Below, piece after piece: positions 26,701-35,424 of a stretch of DNA of 64,000 nt. The translations under genes were made by a program, and so were the position numbers. The stretch's first letter is position 1. Each line of letters begins with the position of its first letter. Origin of the DNA: RH-AL1 sp965198495 (GTDB lineage Bacteria; Pseudomonadota; Alphaproteobacteria; Rhizobiales; Beijerinckiaceae); NCBI GenBank assembly GCA_965198495.1, contig CBDAPL010000001.1, positions 682,001 through 746,000 on the forward strand. Reading direction: 5' to 3'. The notes beneath the pieces are model-generated. The model did no database searches. It was not told the origin of the DNA and saw only the letters and a program-made list of their open reading frames with translations.

Positions 26701-28952
26701 CGGGACAGGCGACCAGCGCCACGCAGGAAGTGTCCCTGGACGCCGGAAGGCTCTTCATGGACGCTTTGAACGACCAGTCCCAGCAATGGTTACGGGGCGG
26801 CAGAGGCGGCTCCGCCACCAACGAGATCGTGCTGCAGGCCAAGCCGCTCTCCTACGCGCCCTCGCTGACGGCGCAGGCGAACGCCGCTTTCCTTGCGCTC
26901 GACGGGGTGGACGCCGTCCCCGCGACGCGAACCTGGCGCGCCTGGGGCACCGGCTTCACCAGCGGCCAGACCCTGAAGGACCTCGACGGCGGGACGCTGG
27001 ATCTCAGCCATCGCACGTCCGGCGGCGGCTTCGGCGCCGACTATCAGGTCAATCCCTCGCTGCTGGTCGGCTTCGGCCTTGGCGGCAGCACCTCGAGCTT
27101 CGACGTCGCGCAGAGCTTCACGTCGGGTCGGCTGGACGGCGCTCACGCCGGTGTCTACGCCGCCGGTAAGTTTTCCGACTTTTACACCACGGCCGCTCTG
27201 ACCTACGCGCATTTCGAAAACACGACGAACCGTTTGGTCACGGACGTCGGCCCGATCGCTTCCGAGCAGGGGCGTTTTGGCAGCGATCAGGCCGGTGGAA
27301 GCTTCGAGGCCGGCTACCGCAAGGACATGGGGCAGTACGCGATAACGCCGTTCGCCTCGATCGCCTACTTCGACACGTTTCAAAACGGCTATTCGGAAAC
27401 CGGGGCCAACGCGGACCTCTACGGCCTGACCTTCGCTGCCCATAACGCTTCATCGGTGCCAATCACCATCGGTGCCCAGATCGATGGCCGCTTCGACATC
27501 GGCAACGGATGGCTCCTCGAACCCTTTCTTCGCGCCGCGTACGACCACCAGACGATCAGGCGGCGCCAGATCGACGCCTTCTTCACCAATATCCCGCTGT
27601 CCTTCTTCACGGCCAACGGGATCGTGGCCGACGAGGATGTGGCCGACTTGAAGCTGGGCGCGCGCCTGATCGTGTCACCGCGTACCTCGCTCTACGCCAA
27701 TCTGGAAGGCGTGGCGTCCGCGAGGACGCGGGGCTACGCGGCCATGTTCGGCATCAGCATGCTCAACGACGATATCAAGAGCGCTACGGTCAACCCCGAC
27801 ATCAACAGTGTCGCGCCGACGCCATGGACGAGTTCCGTCACGCCAGACATCCGGGTCGACTCGTTCCGCGGCTCTCGCGGGTTCCCGACCTCCAGCAGCT
27901 TGGCCGGCGGCAGCGGTTCCCAGGTGTATGCGTCGACCGTAATCCAGGCGTCCGGCACCATCCTGCCAGATACGCGCCTCGATCTGCTGGCCAAGCCGGG
28001 GTTCGTCTCGAGCCGCCAGAGCACGATAGGGCTGAGCGGTAGCGTCGCCACGCCGGCCGATACGACAGCCTCCGCCACGTTCACCTACCTCGCCATCAAT
28101 GGCGTGCAGCCGTTCTTCTCGCTGAACTTCAATCTGCCCAGTGGTCGGACGGTCCTGCTGGGCACAGCGGCCAACGCGCGCTTGGACCCAGATTTCGTCA
28201 GCGTCGGCACCTTCGGCCAGGGCCTCAACATCGGTCCGACGATCGGCGTCAACCTTCCCTTCAACGAGCAGCTGACCGGATCGCTCAGCGCGGGCTATAC
28301 GCACCAGGGTTCCTATAACAAGGAAGCCGCGATCGACCCGACGACCTTCTCGCAAGGGACGCAAGTCTTCCAACCGGGAAGCGACATCACGTTCAGCGCG
28401 AACATCGGATACGTGGCGGCGCCATTCAACACGCAGGCGTCGTTGTCCTATGCCAAGGAAAGCATAACCTTCACCGACGGCTCGCCAACGTTCCAGGCGG
28501 GAGATCGATTCATAGGATCGCTGACGGAAGCCTATAGCTGGAGCCCGACGTCGATCACCAGTTTCACTGGTACGCTTTCCTACGCGGAACGAAACAATAC
28601 CTTGAACACGTCGCTTCCGGCTTTCCTTGCCGAGGCATTCAACTCCAACACTTTCGTGACCCGGCTGCGGCTCGATCATACGTTCGCGATGGACAAGTGG
28701 ACGTACGGCCCGTTGCTTGGATTCGTCTATCGCAACCGCAACGGCTACGACGAGACGACGGCGCAGTTCGTTCCGGGCAAGACCATCATTTCGGGCGGCG
28801 CTTCCGCAGGCTACGCGTTCAGCGAAAAGGTATCCGCGAAGGCCAGCCTCGAATATTTTCAGGCGACGGAGGCCGACAATCCGGCCTCCAGCGTCGGGAC
28901 GGTCCACACCAATGGGTTTCGCGCGGGCTTGACGGGTACGTTCGCGTTCTAA
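20722..28952 (+). pseudogene. giant autotransporter adhesin, frame-broken within repeats
   Basis: About 8.2 kb encode what would be a protein of roughly 2,740 residues. From ATG 20722 there is an extended signal sequence (hydrophobic FAGLSTLAWLLSSTSVFA). A passenger rich in Gly, Thr, Ala and Asn follows, with many GANTYSGGTTI-type transport-associated repeats. An autotransporter beta-domain starts near 26,910 (TRTWRAWGTGFTSG). After GYAAMFGISM (about 27,763) comes a further segment of about 395 residues that also looks like a beta-barrel and ends in GTFAF. The frame is open 20722-24306, then broken at least six times between about 24,275 and 25,165, and open again to 28952. All breaks lie in near-identical repeats, so a consensus error is as likely as true inactivation. 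Confidence 0.8.
23930..25490 (+). repeat. tandem passenger repeats of about 260 bp in the autotransporter gene
   Basis: A unit containing AACGCCTACAGCGCGGCCAG recurs, exactly or with small changes, at about 24184, 24459, 24704, 24963, 25157 and 25419, with spacings of 275, 245, 259, 194 and 262 bp. Each unit encodes a PATR-like beta-helix block reading roughly GGTLDLGGFAQTINAVALNG, then LQDGSLTGAVTS, then TFTGTNTYTGAT. Spacings that are not multiples of three account for the frame breaks. Confidence 0.75.
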
Positions 28953-28955
28953 GCC

Positions 28956-28981
28956 AACGTCATCCGTTAAAAGATGACATT
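28956..28981 (+). terminator. weak hairpin after the autotransporter gene
   Basis: AACGTCATC (28956-28964) and GATGACATT (28973-28981) form a 9-bp stem with one mismatch and an 8-base loop, immediately after the stop codon. There is no T-run downstream, so rho-independent termination is doubtful. Confidence 0.35.
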
Positions 28982-29136
28982 CGAGATCTGCGTGAGCTTG
29001 ACCCCAGAGGCCGACAGTCGACGCGGAGATCTCGATATCGTACGCGCCTTCATACAATTACGGCAGTCCGCCCGCGCACATCGGCATGCTTCAAACGCGC
29101 GGTAGCGACGAACAGGTCTCGGGAGACGCTGACACG

Positions 29137-29775
29137 ATGATGAAGAAGACCAATGTCTTGGTTGCGGTGCTGCTCGTAGGGGCCGCCGCCGGGCTTGCGG
29201 CTCGTCCCGCGTCCGCTCGTGATACCAAACACGACGCCGCTCCCTCCGTTCAGGCTCCACCGCAAGCATCGTCTGGTGTCTCCAGCGAGCCGCAACAGAC
29301 CTCGGCCACCTTCGCCGACTGGGTCGTACGTTGCGAGCGCCCGCCCGGTTCCCAGCGGCGTCTCTGCGAGGCGGCTCAGGCCTTGATCGTCAAGGGGCAG
29401 CAGGGTCCAATCGCCCAGATCGCCTTCGGCCACGCGCCGGAAGGCAAAACCGTGATGACCGACGCCAGTCTGACCCTGGCGGTCCTGCTTCCCGTCAACA
29501 TCGCCTTCGACAAGCCGCCGAAACTCTCCGGCTCGGACGAGTCGCAGACCGTGCCGCTCACATTCCGCCGCTGCGTGCCGGGAGGCTGTCTGACCGAGGG
29601 CAAGCTTACCGCGGAGTTCATGAAGGATCTGCGCGGCCCGCAGAAGACAGGACACCTCACCTTCACCGACGCCGCGGAGCGCACGCTCACGCTGCCAATC
29701 TCTCTGAGCGGTCTCGGACAAGCCCTCGACGACCTCGCAAGGGAGAGCGCCAAGGATGAGGCATCACAGCACTGA
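29137..29775 (+). CDS. invasion-associated locus B (IalB) family protein
   Basis: This encodes a 212-aa exported protein. The signal peptide is VLVAVLLVGAAAGLAARPASA (cleavage near residue 28); a Pro/Ser/Gln-rich linker follows. The IalB domain shows ADWVVRCERPPGSQRRLCEA, the FRRCVPGGCL cysteine pair and a C-terminal PISLSGLGQALDDL helix. IalB proteins contribute to erythrocyte entry in Bartonella; in free-living Hyphomicrobiales they are periplasmic proteins of unknown role. I take ATG 29137, where the signal peptide starts, rather than the earlier in-frame codon at 29086. Confidence 0.85.
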   Translation: MMKKTNVLVAVLLVGAAAGLAARPASARDTKHDAAPSVQAPPQASSGVSSEPQQTSATFADWVVRCERPPGSQRRLCEAAQALIVKGQQGPIAQIAFGHAPEGKTVMTDASLTLAVLLPVNIAFDKPPKLSGSDESQTVPLTFRRCVPGGCLTEGKLTAEFMKDLRGPQKTGHLTFTDAAERTLTLPISLSGLGQALDDLARESAKDEASQH

Positions 29776-29805
29776 CCACCCCGCCGTCACTTGTCCGAGG
29801 CCAGA

Positions 29806-30198
29806 CTACTTGATGCGAATACCACCCGGAACCACAGCGAAGGGAGCCGCGATATTCAGGTTCGCCGGATTTACGTTGGGAGGCAGGCCGATGAACGTGC
29901 CTGGCGCTGGCGTGGCGGCCGTCGAGCTCTTCACCGGCATGTCTATGCCGTTGGACAACGCTTGGCGATTGCGGGACGCGTCAATGTAACCGTTGTCGCC
30001 GTAAGCGAGAGGAGGCCCGAGAAACGATAGATTTGGTTGCGAAAAAACGACAGCGCGTTGCTCCATCGATGACGTCAGACCCGCGTTGACGCAAGCCCCA
30101 CTGGAAGTGCGCCCAGCGGGACATTTCGCCTGAGCGAAAGCAAAGGCCGGGATCATGCACGAAAGGCAAGCGCCGAGCACTTTTGCGGAAAGGAACAA
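29806..30198 (-). CDS. small secreted hypothetical protein
   Basis: This encodes a 130-aa protein with a clear signal peptide (VLGACLSCMIPAFAFAQA) and a mature start CPAGRTSSGACVNAG in which two cysteines probably pair. It then reads RAVVFSQPNLSFLGPPLAYG and a proline/asparagine-rich tail. I recognise the general type (small exported proteins with a CPAG..CVN start in Hyphomicrobiales) but no named family. It converges with the IalB-like gene, 30 bp away. Confidence 0.65.
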   Translation of the reverse strand: MFLSAKVLGACLSCMIPAFAFAQAKCPAGRTSSGACVNAGLTSSMEQRAVVFSQPNLSFLGPPLAYGDNGYIDASRNRQALSNGIDMPVKSSTAATPAPGTFIGLPPNVNPANLNIAAPFAVVPGGIRIK

Positions 30199-30370
30199 TG
30201 CTTCCTCCGAACTTCGAGCAAAGGTAAAAACCGTAGATTGTCCTGTAAAACGTAATCGAAGGCGGCGTAATCGGCAATGGTTTAAAGCTTCAGACGCTTC
30301 GGCAGAACGGACAATCGAGTGGGGGCGCTGCCCGCTGGAGTCCGCGGCACTGTATGTAGCTAAATACGTC

Positions 30371-30446
30371 TGGTGGAGCTGAGGGGAATCGAACCCCTGA
30401 CCTCTGCAGTGCGATTGCAGCGCTCTCCCATCTGAGCTACAGCCCC
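30371..30446 (-). tRNA. tRNA-Ala(CGC)
   Basis: Read on the minus strand, a 76-nt cloverleaf with encoded CCA. The acceptor GGGGCTG pairs with CAGCTCC with one G-U pair. The anticodon stem CTGCA/TGCAG encloses ATCGCAC, giving anticodon CGC. The D arm and T arm (GGTTCGATTCC) are canonical. Confidence 0.96.
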
Positions 30447-30600
30447 GCTCCGAGGCGCTGTTTAGGGCCGAGCGCGGTGCGCGTCAACGCCGCCGCGCGG
30501 ATGAGCTTCATCCGTCGTGTCGCTCCGTCGGGCGCGGATCGCCGCCGCGCTGGCCGATCCGCGGCTTGCACGCGATGGCGCGGCGCGGCAAGGCTTGCGC

Positions 30601-33060
30601 GTGCCAAGCCTGTCCGAACGCGCCCTGCCGATCGATGCCGTGCTCCCGGCCTTGCGCGCGAGCCTGCGGGCGCACAATCAGGCGGTGATCGTCGCGCCGC
30701 CGGGCGCCGGCAAGACCACGCGGCTGCCGCTCGCGCTCCTTGGGGAGGACTGGCTCGGCGGCCGCAAGATCGTCCTGCTGGAGCCGCGCCGGCTGGCGGC
30801 GCGCGCGGCGGCCGAGCGCATGGCGGCGACGCTGGGCGAGCCGGTCGGGCGCGGCGTCGGTCTCAAGGTGCGCTTCGAGGCGGCGGGCTCCGCCGCGACC
30901 CGGATCGAGGTCGTCACCGAGGGCGTCTTCGTCCGAATGATCCTTGAGGACCCGGAGCTCGCCGGCATCGGCGCCGTGCTCTTCGACGAATACCACGAGC
31001 GCTCGCTCGATGCCGATCTCGGCCTCGCCTTGGCGCTCGATGCGCGTGCCCTGCGGCCGGATCTGCGCCTGCTCGTCATGTCGGCGACGCTCGACGGCGC
31101 CCGCGTCGCCCGCCTCCTCGAAGGCGCGCCGCTGATCGAGTCGACGGGCCGCGCCTACCCGGTCGAGACCCGCTATCTCGGTCGCGATCCGGGCGAGCGG
31201 ATCGAGGACGCGGTCGCCCGCGCGATCCTCCGCGCCCTGCGCGACGACGACGGTTCCGTGCTGGCTTTCCTGCCGGGGCAGGCCGAGATCGTGCGCGTCG
31301 CCGAACGCCTGCGCGCCACCGCTTTGCCGCCCGGCACGCTCGTCACGCCGCTCTACGCCGCGATGGACCGCCGCGCGCAGGACGAGGCGGTGGCGCCGAC
31401 CCGCGCCGGCGCGCGCAAGATCGTGCTCGCCACCTCGATCGCCGAGACATCGCTGACGATCGAGGGCGTGCGGATCGTCGTCGACAGCGGGCTCGCCAGG
31501 GTGCCGCGCTACGAGCCGGGGATCGGCCTTACCCGGCTGGAAACGCGGCGCGTCTCGCGCGCCTCGGCCGACCAGCGGCGCGGCCGCGCCGGGCGCACCG
31601 AGCCGGGCGTGTGCTACCGGCTCTGGGAGGAGGCCGGCACCGGCGCGCTGGACGCGTTCTCGCGACCGGCTATCCTCTCCGCCGACATGGCCGGGCTGCT
31701 GCTCGATTGCGCCGCCTGGGGCGCGCGGCGTCCGGAGCGCGACCTCGCCTGGCTCGATCCGCCGCCGGCGCCGGCTCTCGCCGAGGCGCGCGCGACGCTG
31801 GAGGCGATCGGCGCGCTCGACGAAGAGGGCGGCCTGACCGAGGCCGGCCGCGCGATCCGCGCGCTCGCGCTGCCGCCGCGCCTCGCCCGCATGGTCATCC
31901 TGGCGGCGCAAACGGGCGAGGCCGGCCTCGCGGCGGAGATCGCCACTTTGATCGTCGAGCGCGGCCTCGGCGGCGATGGCGCGGACCTGCGCGAGCGCCT
32001 GATCCGCTGGCGGCGCGACCGCGCGCCCCGCGCCGCCGACGCGCGCGCGCTGGCCCGCGCCTTCGCCAGGCAGGCCGGCGGTCACGTGGCCGAGGATGAC
32101 GTCGAGAGCGCGGGCCGGCTCCTCGCCACGGCGTTCCCGGACCGGATCGCCAAGGCGCGCGGCAGGCTGGGCGAGTTCCTGATGGCGAACGGCCGCGCCG
32201 CCGCGCTGCAGCCGCACGAGGCGCTCGCCGCCGCGCCGTTCCTGGCGATCGCGGAGAGCGCGGGACGCGCCGGCGCGGCGCGCATCCTGCTGGCCGCTCC
32301 GCTGAGCGCGGCGGAGATCGACGCGTCGGCCGGCATCGTCGAAGCGGACAGCGTGGCGTTCGATCCGGCCCGCATGGCGCTGCAGGCGCGGCGCACGCGA
32401 CGGCTCGGCGCGATCGTGTTGAGCGAGGCCATGCTGGCGGTGCCGGCCGGGCCGGACGCGTCCGCGTGCCTTGCGGCCGGCCTGGCGACGCATATCGACA
32501 AACTGCCGTGGACGCCGGCGCTGCGGCAATGGCGCGACCGCGTCATGTTCCTGCGCGAGGCGGAGGGCACGCAATGGCCGGATCTCGCGGACGCGGCGTT
32601 GGCCGCCGACGGCGCGCCCTGGCTGGCGCCGCATCTCGACGGCGTGACCGGCCTCGCGGCGCTCGGCGTCGAGCGGTTCGACGTCGCGCTGAAAAGCCTC
32701 GTGCCGTGGGACCTCGCGCGAAGGCTGGACGCGGAGGCGCCGGCCTTCTTCCAGACGCCCGCCGGTGCCAGCCATCGCCTCGACTATGCGGCCGAGCAGG
32801 GGCCCACCCTCTCGGTCAAGGTGCAGGAGCTCTACGGTTTGACGTCGCACCCGACGCTGGCGCGCGGCCGGGTCCCGGTGGTGCTTGAGCTCCTGTCTCC
32901 GGGCGGCCGCCCGGTGCAGATCACGCGCGATCTTCCCGGGTTCTGGCGCGGCTCGTGGAGCGCGGTGCGTTCGGAAATGCGCGGGCGCTATCCCAAGCAC
33001 CTCTGGCCGGAGGATCCCGCCGGGGCGGCGCCGACGTTGCGTGCCAAACCGCGCGCGTGA
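30601..33060 (+). CDS. hrpB: ATP-dependent helicase HrpB
   Basis: This encodes an 819-aa DEAH/RHA-type helicase of the HrpB family. APPGAGKTTRLPLALL (Walker A) is near residue 37. DEYHERSLDADLGLAL (Walker B), VMSATLDG, TSIAETSLTIEGV and DQRRGRAGRTEPG follow, then the HA2-like and HrpB C-terminal domains ending in WPEDPAGAAPT. I prefer GTG 30601, which gives the usual short N-terminus; GTG 30517 is possible and adds 28 residues. RNA substrates are unknown for most HrpB proteins. It is divergent from tRNA-Ala. Confidence 0.92.
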   Translation: MPSLSERALPIDAVLPALRASLRAHNQAVIVAPPGAGKTTRLPLALLGEDWLGGRKIVLLEPRRLAARAAAERMAATLGEPVGRGVGLKVRFEAAGSAATRIEVVTEGVFVRMILEDPELAGIGAVLFDEYHERSLDADLGLALALDARALRPDLRLLVMSATLDGARVARLLEGAPLIESTGRAYPVETRYLGRDPGERIEDAVARAILRALRDDDGSVLAFLPGQAEIVRVAERLRATALPPGTLVTPLYAAMDRRAQDEAVAPTRAGARKIVLATSIAETSLTIEGVRIVVDSGLARVPRYEPGIGLTRLETRRVSRASADQRRGRAGRTEPGVCYRLWEEAGTGALDAFSRPAILSADMAGLLLDCAAWGARRPERDLAWLDPPPAPALAEARATLEAIGALDEEGGLTEAGRAIRALALPPRLARMVILAAQTGEAGLAAEIATLIVERGLGGDGADLRERLIRWRRDRAPRAADARALARAFARQAGGHVAEDDVESAGRLLATAFPDRIAKARGRLGEFLMANGRAAALQPHEALAAAPFLAIAESAGRAGAARILLAAPLSAAEIDASAGIVEADSVAFDPARMALQARRTRRLGAIVLSEAMLAVPAGPDASACLAAGLATHIDKLPWTPALRQWRDRVMFLREAEGTQWPDLADAALAADGAPWLAPHLDGVTGLAALGVERFDVALKSLVPWDLARRLDAEAPAFFQTPAGASHRLDYAAEQGPTLSVKVQELYGLTSHPTLARGRVPVVLELLSPGGRPVQITRDLPGFWRGSWSAVRSEMRGRYPKHLWPEDPAGAAPTLRAKPRA

Positions 33061-33226
33061 CGTCGCGGCGCGCCTCGCGGGTGCGGCTGGGCGTGTGACG
33101 AGCCTTCTTTGCCTTCGAAGAGACTGTATCTTTTGTACTGGAACCAGCTACAAAGATGAAGCATGATCGCAGCACCCTGAGGGATCGGATGGTCCGGCCT
33201 CTTCGTGTCTGCGCATTGGAGGATCT

Positions 33227-34345
33227 TTGGCCGATCGGATCTTGATTACCGGGGGTGCCGGCTTCATCGGCTGCCACGTCGCCGATCGTCTTCTGAGACA
33301 AGGACACGAGGTTCGCATCTACGACCTGCTGATCGAGCAGGTGCACGGCGAGAGCGGCCGGCCCGCCGGCTTGTCCGAGGACGCCGAGCTCGTCCGCGCC
33401 GACATCCGCGACATCGATCGCCTGCGCGGCGCGCTCAAGGGCATCGACAAGGTGGTCCATCTCGCCGCCGAGGTCGGTGTCGGCCAGAGCATGTACGCGG
33501 TCGACCGCTACGTGTCGGTCAACGATCTCGGCACCGCCAACCTGATGCAATGTCTGATCGAGTCGCCGGTCGCCCGCTTGGTCACCGCCTCCTCGATGAG
33601 CGTCTACGGCGAAGGGCTTTATCGCGACGCCGACGGCGGGATCGAGGACGGCGTCGAGCGCCAGGCCGATCTCGGCGCCGGGCGTTCGTGGAACCCGCGC
33701 GACGCGCGGGGCCGCGATCTCGTGCCGGTGGCGACGCCGGAATGGAAGCGCGTCAATCTCGCCTCCGTCTACGCGCTGACGAAATACGTGCAGGAGCGGC
33801 TCACCCTCAACGTCACGCAGGCCTACGGCATGGAGGGCGTGGCGCTGCGGCTCTTCAACGTCTACGGGCCGGGCCAGGCGCTCTCGAACCCGTACACCGG
33901 TGTGCTCGCCATCTTCGCCTCGCGGCTGCTCAACGGCAACGCGCCGGTGCTGTTCGAGGATGGCCTGCAGCGGCGCGACTTCATCCACGTCGAGGACGTG
34001 GCGGACGCGTTCCTTCTCGCGCTGGAGGAGCCGCGCGCCAGGAACGGCGTCTTCAACATCGGCAGCGGCGAGGAGCGTTCGATCCTGCGCATCGCGGAGA
34101 CATTCGCGGCGGCGATGGGCCGCGACGACCTGAAGCCGGAAATCCTCGACAAGGCGCGCACCGGCGATATCCGCCATTGCTTCGCCGATATCGGCAAGGC
34201 GCGCGCGGAACTCGGCTTCCAGCCGCGCCGCGATTTCGCCGACGGCCTCACCGAACTCGCCGCGTGGGTGGCGCGCCAGCAGCAATCGCAGGACAAGGTG
34301 GTCGAGGCGCGCCGCGAACTCGAGATGCGCGGACTGGTCGCGTGA
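33227..34345 (+). CDS. NAD-dependent sugar-nucleotide epimerase/dehydratase
   Basis: This encodes a 372-aa extended SDR. It has ITGGAGFIGCHV at residue 6, HLAAEVGVGQSMY, TASSMSVYGEG, the active-site YALTKYVQE and RLFNVYGPGQALSNPYTG. The overall pattern is closest to dTDP-L-rhamnose 4-epimerase-like enzymes, but the exact sugar is not deducible. The TTG start at 33227 follows a strong GGAGG (33218-33222) by four bases. It is the first gene of a plus-strand run of seven; its stop overlaps the next start by 4 bp (GTGA). Confidence 0.82.
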   Translation: MADRILITGGAGFIGCHVADRLLRQGHEVRIYDLLIEQVHGESGRPAGLSEDAELVRADIRDIDRLRGALKGIDKVVHLAAEVGVGQSMYAVDRYVSVNDLGTANLMQCLIESPVARLVTASSMSVYGEGLYRDADGGIEDGVERQADLGAGRSWNPRDARGRDLVPVATPEWKRVNLASVYALTKYVQERLTLNVTQAYGMEGVALRLFNVYGPGQALSNPYTGVLAIFASRLLNGNAPVLFEDGLQRRDFIHVEDVADAFLLALEEPRARNGVFNIGSGEERSILRIAETFAAAMGRDDLKPEILDKARTGDIRHCFADIGKARAELGFQPRRDFADGLTELAAWVARQQQSQDKVVEARRELEMRGLVA

Positions 34346-35424
34346 AGGCATCCGCATCGCCCGACACCCGCCCCGTCCTCGTCACGGGCGGCGCCGGCTT
34401 CATCGGCTGCAATCTCGTCGATCGCCTGTGCCGCGACGGCCACCGCGTCACGATCTACGATTCTCTGGCGCGGCCCGGCGTCGAAGCCAATGTCGAGTGG
34501 CTGCGCGGGGTCCATGGCGGACACTTGGATGTCGTCGTCGGCGACATCCGCGATCAAACCAGGCTTGCGGCGGCCGCGCGCGGGGCCAAGGCCGTGTTTC
34601 ACTTTGCCGCGCAGGTCGCCGTTACGACGAGCCTCGTCGATCCCGGTGACGATTTCGCGGTCAACGCGGCGGCGACCGTCGGGCTCCTGGAGATCCTGCG
34701 CACGACCAATCCGGACGCGCCGCTGATCTTCGCCAGCACCAACAAGGTCTACGGCAACCTTGCGCAGGTCGCTCTGGCGCACGAGGGCGAGACCTACGTG
34801 CCTCGTGACGCGACGCTGCGGCGCGAGGGCGTCGGCGAGACGACGAGCCTGGCGTTTCATACCCCCTACGGCTGCTCGAAGGGCGCCGCCGACCAGTACG
34901 TGCTCGATTACGGCGCGAGCTTCGGCCTGCGCACCGCCGCTCTGCGGATGAGCTGCATCTACGGACCGCACCAGATGGGCACCGAGGATCAGGGCTGGGT
35001 CGCCCACTTCATCAAGAGCGCGCTCGCCGGCGCGCCGATCATGATCTACGGCGACGGCCACCAGGTGCGCGACGTGCTGCATGTCGATGATGCCGTCGCG
35101 GCCTATCTCGCCGCGTGGGCCGCGATCGACGTCGTCAAGGGCGAGGCCTTCAACCTCGGCGGCGGCCCCGGCAACGCGATCAGCCTGGTGCAATTGCTGT
35201 CCCACCTCGAGAAGGTGACCGGCGAAGCGGTCGACGCGAGCTTCCACGATTGGCGCCCGGGCGACCAGCGCTACTACGTCTCGGATCGCCGGCTGATCGA
35301 CGAGCGGCTGGGCCTGCCGGCCCCGCGCCCCTGGCGTCGCGGCGTCAGTGAGCTGGTCGATTGGTTCCAAACCTCCAAGCGGGCGAGCGCCACCCGAACG
35401 GCTGTTCCGGCCGAGGCGGTCTGA
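34342..35424 (+). CDS. CDP-paratose 2-epimerase-like NAD-dependent epimerase
   Basis: This encodes a 360-aa extended SDR with VTGGAGFIGCNLVDRL near residue 13, HFAAQVAVTTSLVDP, STNKVYGNL and the active-site YGCSKGAADQY. MSCIYGPHQMGTEDQGWVAH and HDWRPGDQRYYVSDRRL follow. These last blocks and the VAVTTS motif match the CDP-paratose/CDP-tyvelose epimerase subgroup. Substrate remains inferred; related proteins act on other nucleotide sugars. Its GTG start overlaps the upstream stop, and its stop overlaps the radical SAM start (TGATG), so these genes are translationally coupled. Confidence 0.8.
   Translation: MKASASPDTRPVLVTGGAGFIGCNLVDRLCRDGHRVTIYDSLARPGVEANVEWLRGVHGGHLDVVVGDIRDQTRLAAAARGAKAVFHFAAQVAVTTSLVDPGDDFAVNAAATVGLLEILRTTNPDAPLIFASTNKVYGNLAQVALAHEGETYVPRDATLRREGVGETTSLAFHTPYGCSKGAADQYVLDYGASFGLRTAALRMSCIYGPHQMGTEDQGWVAHFIKSALAGAPIMIYGDGHQVRDVLHVDDAVAAYLAAWAAIDVVKGEAFNLGGGPGNAISLVQLLSHLEKVTGEAVDASFHDWRPGDQRYYVSDRRLIDERLGLPAPRPWRRGVSELVDWFQTSKRASATRTAVPAEAV

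Noticed and set aside
30508..33000. 830-codon open frame antisense to hrpB, and similar long antisense frames over ugd, leuA, kdpD, kdpA and the autotransporter
   Set aside because: They mirror well-conserved genes, have Arg/Ala/Asp/His-rich low-complexity translations typical of GC-rich shadow frames, and show no family motifs.
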